Made by a program: the position numbers and the translations under genes. A stretch of 64,000 nt of DNA, from contig CM074180.1 of NCBI GenBank assembly GCA_037179385.1, forward strand, positions 29,059,455 through 29,123,454, given 5' to 3'. Every line of letters begins with the position of its first letter. The stretch's first letter is position 1. Below, piece by piece: positions 13,502 through 25,600 of this stretch. The notes under the pieces were generated by a model that searched no databases, had not been told where the DNA came from, and worked only from the letters and a program-made list of their open reading frames with translations. The stretch comes from Holothuria scabra (Eukaryota > Echinodermata > Holothuroidea > Aspidochirotida > Holothuriidae).

Positions 13502-13604
13502 TCATGTTTCTGATATAGATACCAGCTTGGTGCTAACATCCCATAATTTTTTGGCAACCTCATCATCTTTACCAAGAGGGCTACATTCTTTAGGTTTACA
13601 GTCA
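13502..13604 (-). CDS. RDH13: RDH13-like exon 7 (terminal coding exon)
   Basis: After the acceptor TTTTTGTTCCTCAG the frame reads [10 protein letters not shown] then [17 protein letters not shown] and stops at TGA 13504-13502. DCK and the A-x-x-LW-x-x-S signature are the usual RDH11-14 C-terminus. The exon lies 6 kb beyond exon 6 because intron 6 is filled with repeats. The stop codon overlaps an ATG in another frame (ATGA), which opens the frame described at 11626-13505. No convincing native polyadenylation signal was found; the nearest minus-strand AATAAA (13096-13101) lies in an inserted hAT element. Confidence 0.9.
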
Positions 13605-16600
13605 CTGAGGAACAAAAAGAAATAATCATTGCTTGCTAAATACTGTTGTGTTGACCACTGAAAGTTATGCTGCTTACAGGGTCATACCCAAGATTTTAAA
13701 AAAGGAATCTACTGTCATTGTGCTTGGTGCTTAGTCTATATAAAGCAATGGAGTACCTTAGAGAAAACAAGCCAGTGAGCAGCAACTGGAACCCAGAGAG
13801 CTAAAAGGCTTAGTGATTGCTTGCTGCCGGCCTAAATATAAGTCTATATTTTTTTTTCTTTTCAGATTGACAGTGTTTCTCAAAAAAATTAATGATGGCT
13901 TTCTTAATATGGGTATATCATACCCAAGATTTTAAAAAAGGAATCTACTGTCATTGTGCTTGGTGCTTAGTCTATATAAAGCAATGGAGTACCTTAGAGA
14001 AAACAAGCCAGTGATCAGCAACTGGAACCCAGAGAGCTAAAAGGCTTAGTGATTCCTTGCTGCCGGCCTAAATATAAGTCTATATTTTTTTTTCTTTTCA
14101 GATTGACAGTGTTTCTCAAAAAAATTAATGATGGCTTTCTCAATATGGGTATAATTTCAAAGCTGCAACATGTATGAGAACCATCACAGTCAGTTACCCT
14201 CATTGATGTAATGTGTTTGCAAGCATGATACTAAAAGAGAATAGCAAATTTTAGCCATCTCAAGCTGGCAACTAATAATCCAGAATCTATCAGAGAACTT
14301 CCTGTTCGGGTATCTTGAGATCAGTGAAGTTAAAGGTGTTTGCCCCCCTTCAAAGACTATTTGCTCAGTAGAAGGTTGTTTAAACGGGGTTAACTGCCGC
14401 AATTTTGTACAGAGACAAGCTTCACCCGAGAAAAAAGGCCAGAGAAAACGCCTTTTTTCTAAAAAAAGGTAACATTAGCTAAAATGTCCTATTCAATTCT
14501 AGCAGCATGAGGTGTAATTGAGTTCCAAACTCTGATGACTTAACCAAAATAAAAGGATTCATCTACTCAATATGAACAATGCACCTGCTAAGTATAAGAT
14601 CCCTCACTGCCACACTTCTTTTAATATCATGCTTGCAATGTTTTAAACCTTTAGACTTCTCTTGAGTCCGAATGACCTTTAAAGTCTACCAAAACTGATA
14701 GCAATCTCCATCTACTTAATATGGGAAATGTGCATGCTAAGTGTGCCTCACTTTTACCCATCTTGAGATATAATCTTATAAAGTTTTGACTTTCTGACCT
14801 TTGGTGACCCCAAATGACATTTGACCTCAACCAAAACCAACTGCATTCATCTACTTTGCACCAACAATGCACATGCTATGCATGAGATCCCTCACAGTGA
14901 TGACACTTGAGATATCTTGTTTAAGAGCAATTCCAGAGGTTTTTACCATTTGACCTCTTATAACCCCAAATGAACTTTGACCTCAAACAAAAACAATAGG
15001 GTTCATCTACTTTGTATGACCAATGCACATGCTAAGTATGAGATCCCTTGCAATCATTCACCTTGAGATATTGTTTACAAGAAATTCCCAAGGCATTTAC
15101 CACTTGACCTCTTTAAACTGCAAATGACCTTTGACCTCCATCAACAATGATAGGATCCATCTACTTAGTTCGACAATGTACAGGCCAAGTAAGAGATCTA
15201 ACAGTTATCCTCCTTCAGATATCATGTTTACAACAATTAGACAATCTGACCTCTGGTGACCCCAAATGACCTTTTACCTCCATAAAAAAACCATAGTGTT
15301 CACCTATTGGTATGACCGACACACATGCTAAGCACAAGATCCCACACAGTAATCCCACTTGAGATGCTGTTTTTACAAGAAATTCTCAAAGATTCTTGAA
15401 GAAATTCCCCAGGTATATACCATTTGACCTCTGGTGACCTCAAATGAGCTTTGACCTCCATGGGAATTGATAGGGATCATCTACTGAATAGGACTATAAA
15501 CTGACACACCAAATATCAGCATGGCCACCTTTATTGTTTTCGAGATATCATGTTTCCAAGGTTTTGACATTTTGACCTCTCATGACCCCAAAATGACCTT
15601 TGAACTCCATCAAAAAAAACAGGGATCATCTGATCAATATGGTCAACTTCAACACACCAAATGTGAGGTTAGTTGCACTTACCCTTCTTGAGATGCTGTG
15701 TTTGCAAGCAAAAGCATCACATACAACATACACCTATACCCACACACACACACACACACACAGGGCATACCCGTATTCAATGCCTTACCAGGTACACAGA
15801 ACTGTTCCCCGTAAGGAAATGGTCGGAATTCCCCTTTAGCTGTTTATGTCACGCGGCACGTGAATGCGGCGAGTGAGGGCGGGCTCTTTCATAGCACGTG
15901 ACAGGGCTCATTGCAGTGTCCGAATTTTCAGGTAGCTACGCCAGTTACGAGCTCCACGTGAGGGAGGAAAGATGTGCGAAGCTTCAGCTCTCGTGAGCGG
16001 CTTGTACCCGGCAAGGTATCGTTTACAAGCTCATGCATGCCATCATGACTGCATAGGTTTCTCTTTTAATCTGAATCAAAACTGAAAAGCCCTGCTTCTG
16101 TAACAATTGATTGCCTATGCAAAAATAATGATGTGGAGTGTTGCACATGACTGACATTTCTTTTGTTAATGTAACTCTATATTAATTATCTCTTAATTAC
16201 TCATCATGTCATTTGTGGTTTGGTAATTAATACCGATGATTTTTAAGGACACATTTTAAACTTTCAAAATGAAACTGTCTGGCCAAACTAATGTACAACT
16301 GTCCTTGAAATAAATATTGCAAAAATGAAGGACAACATTAGCCATATATAGTATGTGTCTCTCTTGAGTATAAGATTTGCATACTGAGCTCATGTTTATG
16401 CATTCTTAAGTGGAAATCAGGCATAACCTTATGAACTGGTCAATTTTTGATGGATTTTTGTATGAATTGTGGCGATTTTCCTGGTTTTTTTTGGGGTGCT
16501 TTACATACAACTAGGAGTGTACCCGAAATCCTATCTGGACAGACTATCTGGGCGGATATTGAAAAATTATCTGGTTCCGGTTCTGGGCAGACTTTTTTTT

Positions 16601-19600
16601 GAAAATCTGGCCAGAACAGAAATTTTTGTAAATCATAGGAAAAAGCCCCAAGTATAGTAGCCTATAATTTTAATAAGCCTGTAGCACTTTGGACACACAT
16701 TCTAAGTGCACAATACACCTTATTCATACATATACATTAGCTACCGAGAGCAGCCTCATGACGTCAGGACTTCTGACCAATCACCATCAGCTGCATCGAG
16801 TCAATGGAGAGTCCAACACGTGCCGGACAGCATGCTCTCCCCAGAACCACTCTAGCTCTCGCACGCGGAACATCTACTTCTAGTGATTACTACTCTAGCT
16901 AACCACAACATAAGGATGCTGAAGTAAGCCACCGGCTTCGCTGAAACCAGCTACCTTCGTGGAAATATTACATAGCCAACTAGGCCATTTTACTAGAAGT
17001 CTACCACTTGAAATCTCGGAGCTAATTTCATCTACTACTCGTGTCCGTTTCGAAGCACGTAAAAAGCACCCTATTCGTTCCACCAACACGGACAGTCTCG
17101 TGAGTTGGGCAGCAGCTGGCAGCTTGACATTTATTACTTTACTTGGGACTGTAGTGTTGAGTGGAGCCATAGTGCCGCTTTTGCAACAGCCAAGATTCGT
17201 TCGCGAGGACACGAGGTTCCGTTGTGAGGCCATGTTGTTTAAACGGTATTGACGGGGCTGCACAGAACACGGCAACCTGAGGTGAGACTACCCAACTTAT
17301 TGTTATTTCCAACGCCTCCACAAAAAGCCCCTCCCACAGCTAAGTAAAATTCTTCCTCATCCAGGCACAATTTCAGTTTATTTCTTCAGGGCGAGTATAC
17401 AAGACCACAGTGTGTAATCCAAACACTCCACACAGTACATGCTGTGTAATATGACCTACAGAACTCTGCATTTTTTTGAACTTGCTGTCAATCAAACAGC
17501 TGTGCTAGTCTAGAGTTTCTGTGAAATAATACAACCAGAATGCAAAAATGCATTGAGGTTTTGATGATACATGTATATGTTCTGTTTCAAATAATGCCAT
17601 CATGCACCATTATCTTCTCACTCAAATGTTATACTTGCAAGTTCAAAAAATTGTTTTGTTTATTTCAGATGACTTTTTGACCTCCATAAAAGCCAAACAT
17701 AGATAATATAGACAGTCAAACATACAGACATACAGACAGGCAGCTATCTTGAAAGATCCCAGATGACCTTTCAACTCCTTAAAAAACCAATGGGGACCAT
17801 CTTCTAACCATAATGCATCTGAATATCAAATAAAAAATCTATTAAATTTTCCTATCTTGAAATATCGAGTCAATGAGATTTTCGAACTTTGACCTGGCCC
17901 CTGGTGACCCCAGATGACCTTTGACCTCTGCCAAAAACAATATGGACCATCTCCTGACCATGATGCATCCACATACCAAATATGAAATCTATCCAAGTTT
18001 CCTATCTCGAAATATCACGTTAAGTATATTTTCAGACTCTGACCCAGGTGACCCCAGATGACCTTTGACCTCCACAAAATACAATATCGTCTGTTTCCTG
18101 ACCATCTCCTGACCATGATGACCTTTGAACTCTGCTAAAAACAACAGGGACCATCTTCTGACTATAACCCATCCACATACAAAATATGAAATCTATTCAA
18201 GTTTCCTATCTTGAGATATTACATTAACAAGATTTTCAGACTTTGACCCCGTGACCCCAGATGACCTTTGACCTCTGCCCAAAATGATAGGGACCATCTC
18301 TTGACCATAACTGATCTACATACCAAATATTAAATCTATTCAAGTTTTCTTTAGATAGCGCATTAACAAAATGTTCAGCTTCCTACCTTGAGGTAGCATG
18401 TTAATTAAGGTTTTCAGACTTGGACCTCCAGTGACCCCAGATGACCTCTGACCTCCCCACAAAACAATTCAGACCATTTTCTGACTATAAGCTATCCACA
18501 TACCAAATATGGAATCTGTCCAAGTTTCCTTTCTTGAAATATTGTGACAAAATTTTTAGACTTTGACCCCTGGTGACCCCAGATGACCTTCGACCTCCAC
18601 ACAAAACAATATGGACCATTTCCTGGCAATAAACCATATACATACCAAATATGAAATCTGTTCAAGTTTCCTATCTTGAGATATCACGTTAACAAGATTT
18701 TTAGACTTTGACCTCCGGTGACCCCAGATAACCTTTGACCTCCACAAAAAACAATAGGGACCATCTTTTGACTATAACGCACCCACATACCTAAATATGA
18801 AATCAATTATAATTTCCTACCTTGAGATAGATGAATCCAATTAGCGCTTGTTCTTAGTGACTATAGGCAGCCATGAGTGGGGTCCATCAGCCTTTAATTG
18901 TCATTTATTGTCTACATGAATTCCAAATCCTCTTTTTCAGTGAAGTTGAGAAAATCAAGATACACTTCAGTGTACAACCATCCATGGAACAGGTAAGAAA
19001 GGAAATTTAAAGATTAAAGGTGATGGGCCCCAGCAATTTCCGACTAAAATCAGACCATCACAATCTGTCCAAATTAATCTAAAGAGTTAACAAGTTTTTC
19101 AGACTTTGACCCCTGGTGACCCCAAATGACCTTTGACCTCAATAAAAAACAATAGGGTTCTTACTTGGCGCATCTATGCTCAATGTTTGAAAACTGTCAG
19201 ACATTCCTATCTTGAGATATAGTGTTAACGAGCAAAGTGTCACAAACACACACACACCCAGCACAAACCCCCACTCAAATCCTTACGGGGTACAGAAAGC
19301 TGTTTCCTGTAAGGAAATGGTCGGAATTCCCTGTTAGCCATTTACGTCATGCAGCATGTGAATGCTGCAAGCAAAGGTAGGCTCTTGCATATTACTTGAC
19401 AGAGCTCATTGCAGTGTCCAAATTTTACAGCAGCTACACCAGTTACGGGCTCAGCATGAGCAAGGAAAGACGTGCAGGTCTTCAGCTCTTGTGAGTGGCC
19501 TGTGTGTACCAACTAAGGCATTGTTTATAGGTACTCACCCATGCACACACCTACACACACATACATACACACACACACATGCCGTCATGAATGCAGTGGT

Positions 19601-22600
19601 TTATCTTATCATGAAAACCAAAAGTTGTAGTTTGAGGTGATAGGATTATACCATTAGAAACAAGTGAAATTGTAAATTTTACCTGAAATATAGTCCAGAC
19701 ACATTCTCCAAATCTTCAGAGACAGCACAGTGAATGGTAGTTTGTGCTCCTTGAACAGGTGTCTTAACAAAAAACCAGAATATTGGTCCTAATATTGCCA
19801 TGGAGAAACCAGATTTATGTATTCCTGTATGCCGTCCAATTTCTGTTTTCACAATGCCTGGGTGTAAAACATTTGCTGTCACACCAGTACCTGGGTATTC
19901 GAAAAACAAGACATTGCTTCTATGTAGTGTATCCTAGTGTATCTTAGTTATCCTCAGGAAAGCAGCACAGAAACTGAAATTTTGAAAATGACAACTCATA
20001 GTACATCATAGCAGGCCAAATGATACGTTCATGTTCATCTGTCTTTTTAACCCCAGGCTATCTTTCTTTCCTTGAGGTTTCATTTAGCTTAAAGCACATC
20101 TTCTTTGATGCCTTTGCCCTATAGTGCCCGGCTCCAATCCAGGCATATTTGCACGCCTCGGGGGTCAGCAGATAAGCGGTCATAACACATCCCTGATCAG
20201 CTTCCATAGGCTATTGACCTTGTGACCTTAAACTATTCTATCTCTCGTTGTTGTGGCCATATTTTCAGGTAGCTACTCGCAGTTTCAGGCTCCGTGTGAA
20301 ACAGTTAATATGTGTGGAGGCCGTGCTCTATGTCTGTAGCAGAAGTGCAACACTGGGTAGTAGAGGGTTAAACTTAAGATGTGTGTTGAGGCAAAAGAAA
20401 GATTTTCCCTATTTTATGTAAACTTCAAGAAAATTCTGCCACCAACAATGACCACAACCTATTTTTTTAGGTCTACATCGTATCTTTTGTGCCTACAAAC
20501 CATTGTCATCCGAGAGTTTATTGACACAGGCTTTTTCTGCTTCACTCATAAAGAGTGCAGTCAAGCATGCAACTTGACTATTGTGCACAAAGTATTATTG
20601 GCACACAACACAGTACTGCAAACTGCATACAATGCTCTACAGAACCTTCATTGTTATTGGCCTAGCAGATAGGTGTGAAGGCAAAATCACAGATACAGAG
20701 TTTCTACCAACTCTGCTGATCTTCCCCCCCGATAGAAGATGTCTGCGTGATGTCACAAAATAATTAGTGTGAATTTGATTTTCATAGTCTTGTGGTTCAA
20801 ATGGCATATTTAGACAGATCAGCAAATTTTAGAGAACATTTTAGCTAAAACTTGCAAAACTTGGATGGTAATCAGATCAAGATTCAATATTATTGCAGCA
20901 GTGAAATAGGCCTCTGAGGAGGCAAGTGTGAATGGACATTCACTATTAATTCACCTGTAGGGGATTAAATGTTTGATCCAGATAGCAATTCATTTCTTAG
21001 TGTTTTTCACCAGAAATTAAAGTGAATGAATTGTTACATTTGTTATTCATTTAATTCTCCAAATACCCCTCATTTGTAGTGACTAAATTTCCTTTTCTAA
21101 TGAAAAGTTTAAGGTGTTTTATAAATAACAAAGTTTAAAACTTTCTCCAAACTTTTTGAAAGGAAATGGACAAAATTTTTTAAAGAACATAGAGGAAGAT
21201 TTTGTTTTAATTTCTGTTGAAAGTATATCCATTCGGTTCAGCTACGTGTATTTTGTTTATAAACACATTTACATAGATGCATTTATAAAACTATGACAAG
21301 ATCAGGATGCTAGAAAAACAGCAATATGTTTATTATACTGTAGCTAGAGACATTTAAAAAGAAGAAAGAAAAAGTGAATGAGAATGCAGAATACTTAACA
21401 CGTAATAAAGCCAGATGGAACTAGGCAAATAAGGAAGGGGCTCCAATGTGGCATGAAGCTTAGGCAGAGTGAATGTCTATCAAATGACTTGTAATAAGTA
21501 TGTGCCAGTTATGTAATATAGTATTACAATACTATAACAAATAAATAATTCCATTAATAAAACATTTGCTCATATGGATAACAAATGCTACAAAAAATGT
21601 TTCCTGAATGTCTCTGTCTTAAATTACAATAACAATGCTTTTACTTTATCCTTCTTTCATTTCTGCTCCACCTTAGATTTGCATATGTTTTTTTTTTTAC
21701 CTTGAAGTCTCTTGCTAAGTTCATGGTTAAAGAGAACATTGGCTAATTTGCTATTGGAGTATGCTTCAGCTGTCTGATAATTCTTTTCACTGTTTAAATT
21801 TTCAAAGTCAATTTTTCCCCTCTCATGAGCAATTGAAGACACATTTATGATCCGACTTGGGCTTGATGACTTGAGCTTGTCTAACAGCAAGTTTGTGAGA
21901 AGAAAATGACCTAGAAACAAAAAGGGAGATCAGGTTGCAGTATGCTGAAAAGAAGAAATTTTAATAGAAATTTTCTTTTTAAATACAGGTGATATGATGT
22001 AAACTGTTTGACCATCATTGTGTCCAACAACATATTTGAATGAAAAACACATAAACATACTACATACTAAATTTTTCAGTCCTGGTTAGGACTTGGGACA
22101 TAAGATAGAAAATAAATACACTATAAATAAAGATGTCCCAAGGTGCAATTCCTCCCCTAGTTTTTCTATAAAATGGTTTCCACTGAAAAAAAAAAAATAT
22201 TGCATAGAAAAACCTCCACAATGAAACCTTTATGACCATCATTGCACTAAATTTTGCACCATTTTGCATCTAGGGTCTTTTAACAATGCAAAAATTTTCC
22301 AAAGGGGAGAAGAAAAAGGTGTTCCTAAGATGTATCTCCTGGACGAGCAAAACGCTTACAGAGATGGTACTTCACAAACTGGTTGCCCTGGCTACTGCAT
22401 ACTAAGTGTTGCACCACCATAGACTAGAACACAACTACTGCTTATCCACCAAGTTATGGACAGTGCAGATAAAAGTTCTCTGGACAGTCCATTAAACATT
22501 TTTTGAGTGAGCATACAACCCAAAATCTATCAAACCTGCACCTTTTGTATTTCCTTCATACAAAAAGTGTGTATAGCAAGTCAAAAACTTTAAGATCAAA

Positions 22601-25600
22601 TGGAGGCTAAATTTATAGTCAGTGCAAATTACAGTACAATAGTGTGCCTAATGAAAATTAAAAAATATTAAAAACTATCATGATTTGACAAAGATATAGT
22701 ACTGGATGAGCCACAAAACTGTACCTCAACTAAGCTGGACATCTGTTAAATTTATTATTTTTTTAAAGAGTTTGTGTTTTACCTAAATGATTGACTCCAA
22801 ACTGCATCTCAAAACTATCTTCTGTTTTCCAAAAAGGACACCTCATCACCCCTGCATTGTTAATAAGAACATGTACCATGTCCTCATCTGTAACAAGAAA
22901 TTAGAAGTAATTTACTCTGTATTTAGAAAACATTTCAAGCAATATTTTACAAAGCCAAAAGGCAAACACAGAATGCACAGAATGGAAGACCATTTTTGGT
23001 TGTTTTGTTTCGGGGTGGGGGAACTAGAACATTTTCTGCCATGATAAAGAAGAATTCAGACACAATCCCAGAGTTCGGACCACAGAAGTCATAAATGATA
23101 CAGTAGAGACAATCAAGAACAAAAAAAAAAAAAAAGGAGTGGAGTTTTGGTTTACCTGATGCTAATATTTACATGCATTTATCATTGGTTAACAGAGCTG
23201 CAAACCTAGTCAAACCAAATAAAGGAACTCAAATGGCAAAAAACAGAATTTCCAGCAAAAAACAGAATCTTACAAAACAAAACTTACAACCTTGTACAAT
23301 TACAGCACAGCATACTTTTTTCTTTTTTGAAAAGTTGTGCAATCTGTGTGAAGGTCACAATAATGAGGTGTGGGGAAACTGAGTTCACTCCTTTGTACAA
23401 GAATGCAAGTACTGTGGGAGATATCTAGCATCTGCATTGAAGTACACATATCATATGTGCAGGACATGTATGGCTTATTATACAGAACTTAGAAGTGAAA
23501 ACTGCAAACTTATCAATGCATATCACTATGCATGGTAAATGAGCCAGAATTTTCAAGAAAAAAAAACACAAACTGACAAGAAAAAACAGACTGCCATATT
23601 TTCCTGCAAAAAACAGAACTATTGTGGCAAAAACAGATTGGTTGGCAGCTCTGGGTTTACCTTGGTTTATGTGCTCTGCAAAAGATCTAATTGACTTGAG
23701 TGATGCTAAATCCAAATGTCGGTAATGAACATTTGTGTTTCCACTTTTTAAAATGATTTCTTTCCTTGCCTCCTTTGCCTTTTTCTCATCTCTGCAAGCT
23801 AATATAATCTTTCCACCTGCAAGAGCAAAGGGGTGAAAATTTACGTTGAAGATAGTGACAGTATTGATACATCCTGTAGTTGAAGGAGATATTGTGTTTG
23901 AACCTATCCTTGTTGAGGTATGATTGCATACAGTTCTCTGAAATCGAAGTAAACTGGAAAATATCCTACCCTTCACTTGTTATTATTATACACTTATATG
24001 GTGCTCATTATTGCAAGTAAACATACATTCAATGGCACCTTACACAAAAGCAATGTTAGACAAATAATTCCTCATTCAGGAGAAATTACCATTTTTTAAA
24101 GGCTCAGTTCTCTCATCCCAAACAGTACCAATTCTCCTAACCTTCTTACAGAAGCCCCTCCCAAAATTGTATGAAATTCGTCTTCATCCAGATACTATCT
24201 CAGTTTATTGCTTCAAGGTGAGTATAGATAAACTCAATTTATAAAATCAAAACACTCTCAGTATCGTTCATGCTGTGTAACATAAGCTTTGGTAGATCTG
24301 CATTATTTAAATTAGCTGTCAATCAAAGAGCTGAGTCAATTGAGAATTTCGGTATCCCCGTACCAAAACTGTAGTTTGGGGTGAGAGGTTTGGCCCTTGA
24401 ACAGGTAACTGAAAAATTTGTTCAACCAAACAGTTGTAGCATATGCAAAACTACACCTTTGTTATTACCTCAAAATCAATATCTATCAAACCAAATCATC
24501 AGTATCAAATGTTGCATCAAACAACGATGAACACTTCTTTCATCAAGTACACATGCAAGTTTGCTTTCAAAACAGCAGGATGTAGAGATTCCTAGTGATT
24601 CAGCTACTGCTGATATTGGTTTGGGCCATAGTGAGTAGAAAACAAAACTCAAATAAACCAGTCAAAAATATGACATACATTAACACGCCATCACCACAGC
24701 ACCTGCTATTAACTGTTACAGTATTTGAATTGCCATGTCCTGTGGCTGAGTGGATAAAGGCAGTGGCATTTGAAGCAATGAGGCTTGGTAACCAGGAAGC
24801 CTTGGGTTTTATTTCTGGCTGGGTTCAAGTAGCGATGCGGTTTTCATCCAAAAGTAATCTACATTTTTCTCTTGTGAACTGGCCTTCAAAGCAGAGAAAA
24901 TTTGATGTAAATGTAACAGTCCTTCCTTTAAGGAAACCTCAAAAAAATTTGATGGAATTGTACACAATGTTGACAGAGTGAAAAATCATTCTTAAAAGTC
25001 CCATAGAAAATGGGGCCCATTTCTTGGCAATAATATCCTAATAAAAGCTTTTTTCTTTATCAAAATAATAACAGAGATGGAAAAACAGGAAAATCCAGAG
25101 TATCATTACCTTCACAAGCCTATCATTTAGTTTTGCATCCCCTTTGTTTCAGGAAAGAGCAATTAAATACAGCTTAAAAACACGAAACAAGTATTCCAGA
25201 GTCATTTTGAGAGGTGACAATGCAATGCAATGATAAAAATTATAGTAAATACCTCTTTTTGCAAGATCTAGAGCTGTTTCTTTTCCAATTCCTGTATTTG
25301 CACCTGTGATGATGATTGTTTTTCCTTCTAACTTTGCCTTACTCCTACAAGATCCACCTCCAAAATAATCTCTGGAAAAAAATCAACAGATTTACTGGCA
25401 TTTGCAATATAGAATTAGTGACACAACAAAATAGATTTGGTTACAATTATGATGCAAGCAGGGGTCTTGCCAGCCCATTTTTAACCTGAACACCACCCTG
25501 ATTAAATTTGGAAACTTTAGTTCTAGGTTTGAAAGTTTTCTAGCAGATTTCAAAGTTGAGGGCAAGATTATTTTTTGAGTTGAGGCAAATCAGCAACCCT

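Larger units (their letters stand above)
11626..13505 (-). other. open frame overlapping the RDH13 stop, split by a hAT element (unidentified)
   Basis: The ATG at 13505-13503 overlaps the RDH13 stop as ATGA. If the 11742-13403 element and one target-duplication copy are removed, the frame continues without stops for 69 codons to TGA 11628-11626. The predicted peptide has a basic N-terminal part, then IWIHPVYDG and a Cys-x-x-Cys (CTLCEKEF). Near its end a consensus splice donor, AA-GTGAGT, occurs at 11629-11624. I do not recognise the product. It may be RDH13 3'UTR with a chance open frame, a remnant exon of another minus-strand gene, or a downstream ORF. A 70-codon open frame is not strong evidence alone. 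Confidence 0.28.

Noticed and set aside
16895..17275. 126-aa minus-strand ORF with an LPAAAQLTR segment, and a similar frame at 27636-27866
   Set aside because: Both lie in the dispersed repeat copies at 16680 and 27363, overlap plus-strand frames, and have no family motif.
24595..24981. 128-aa plus-strand ORF
   Set aside because: Runs through a tRNA-derived SINE and shows no domain.
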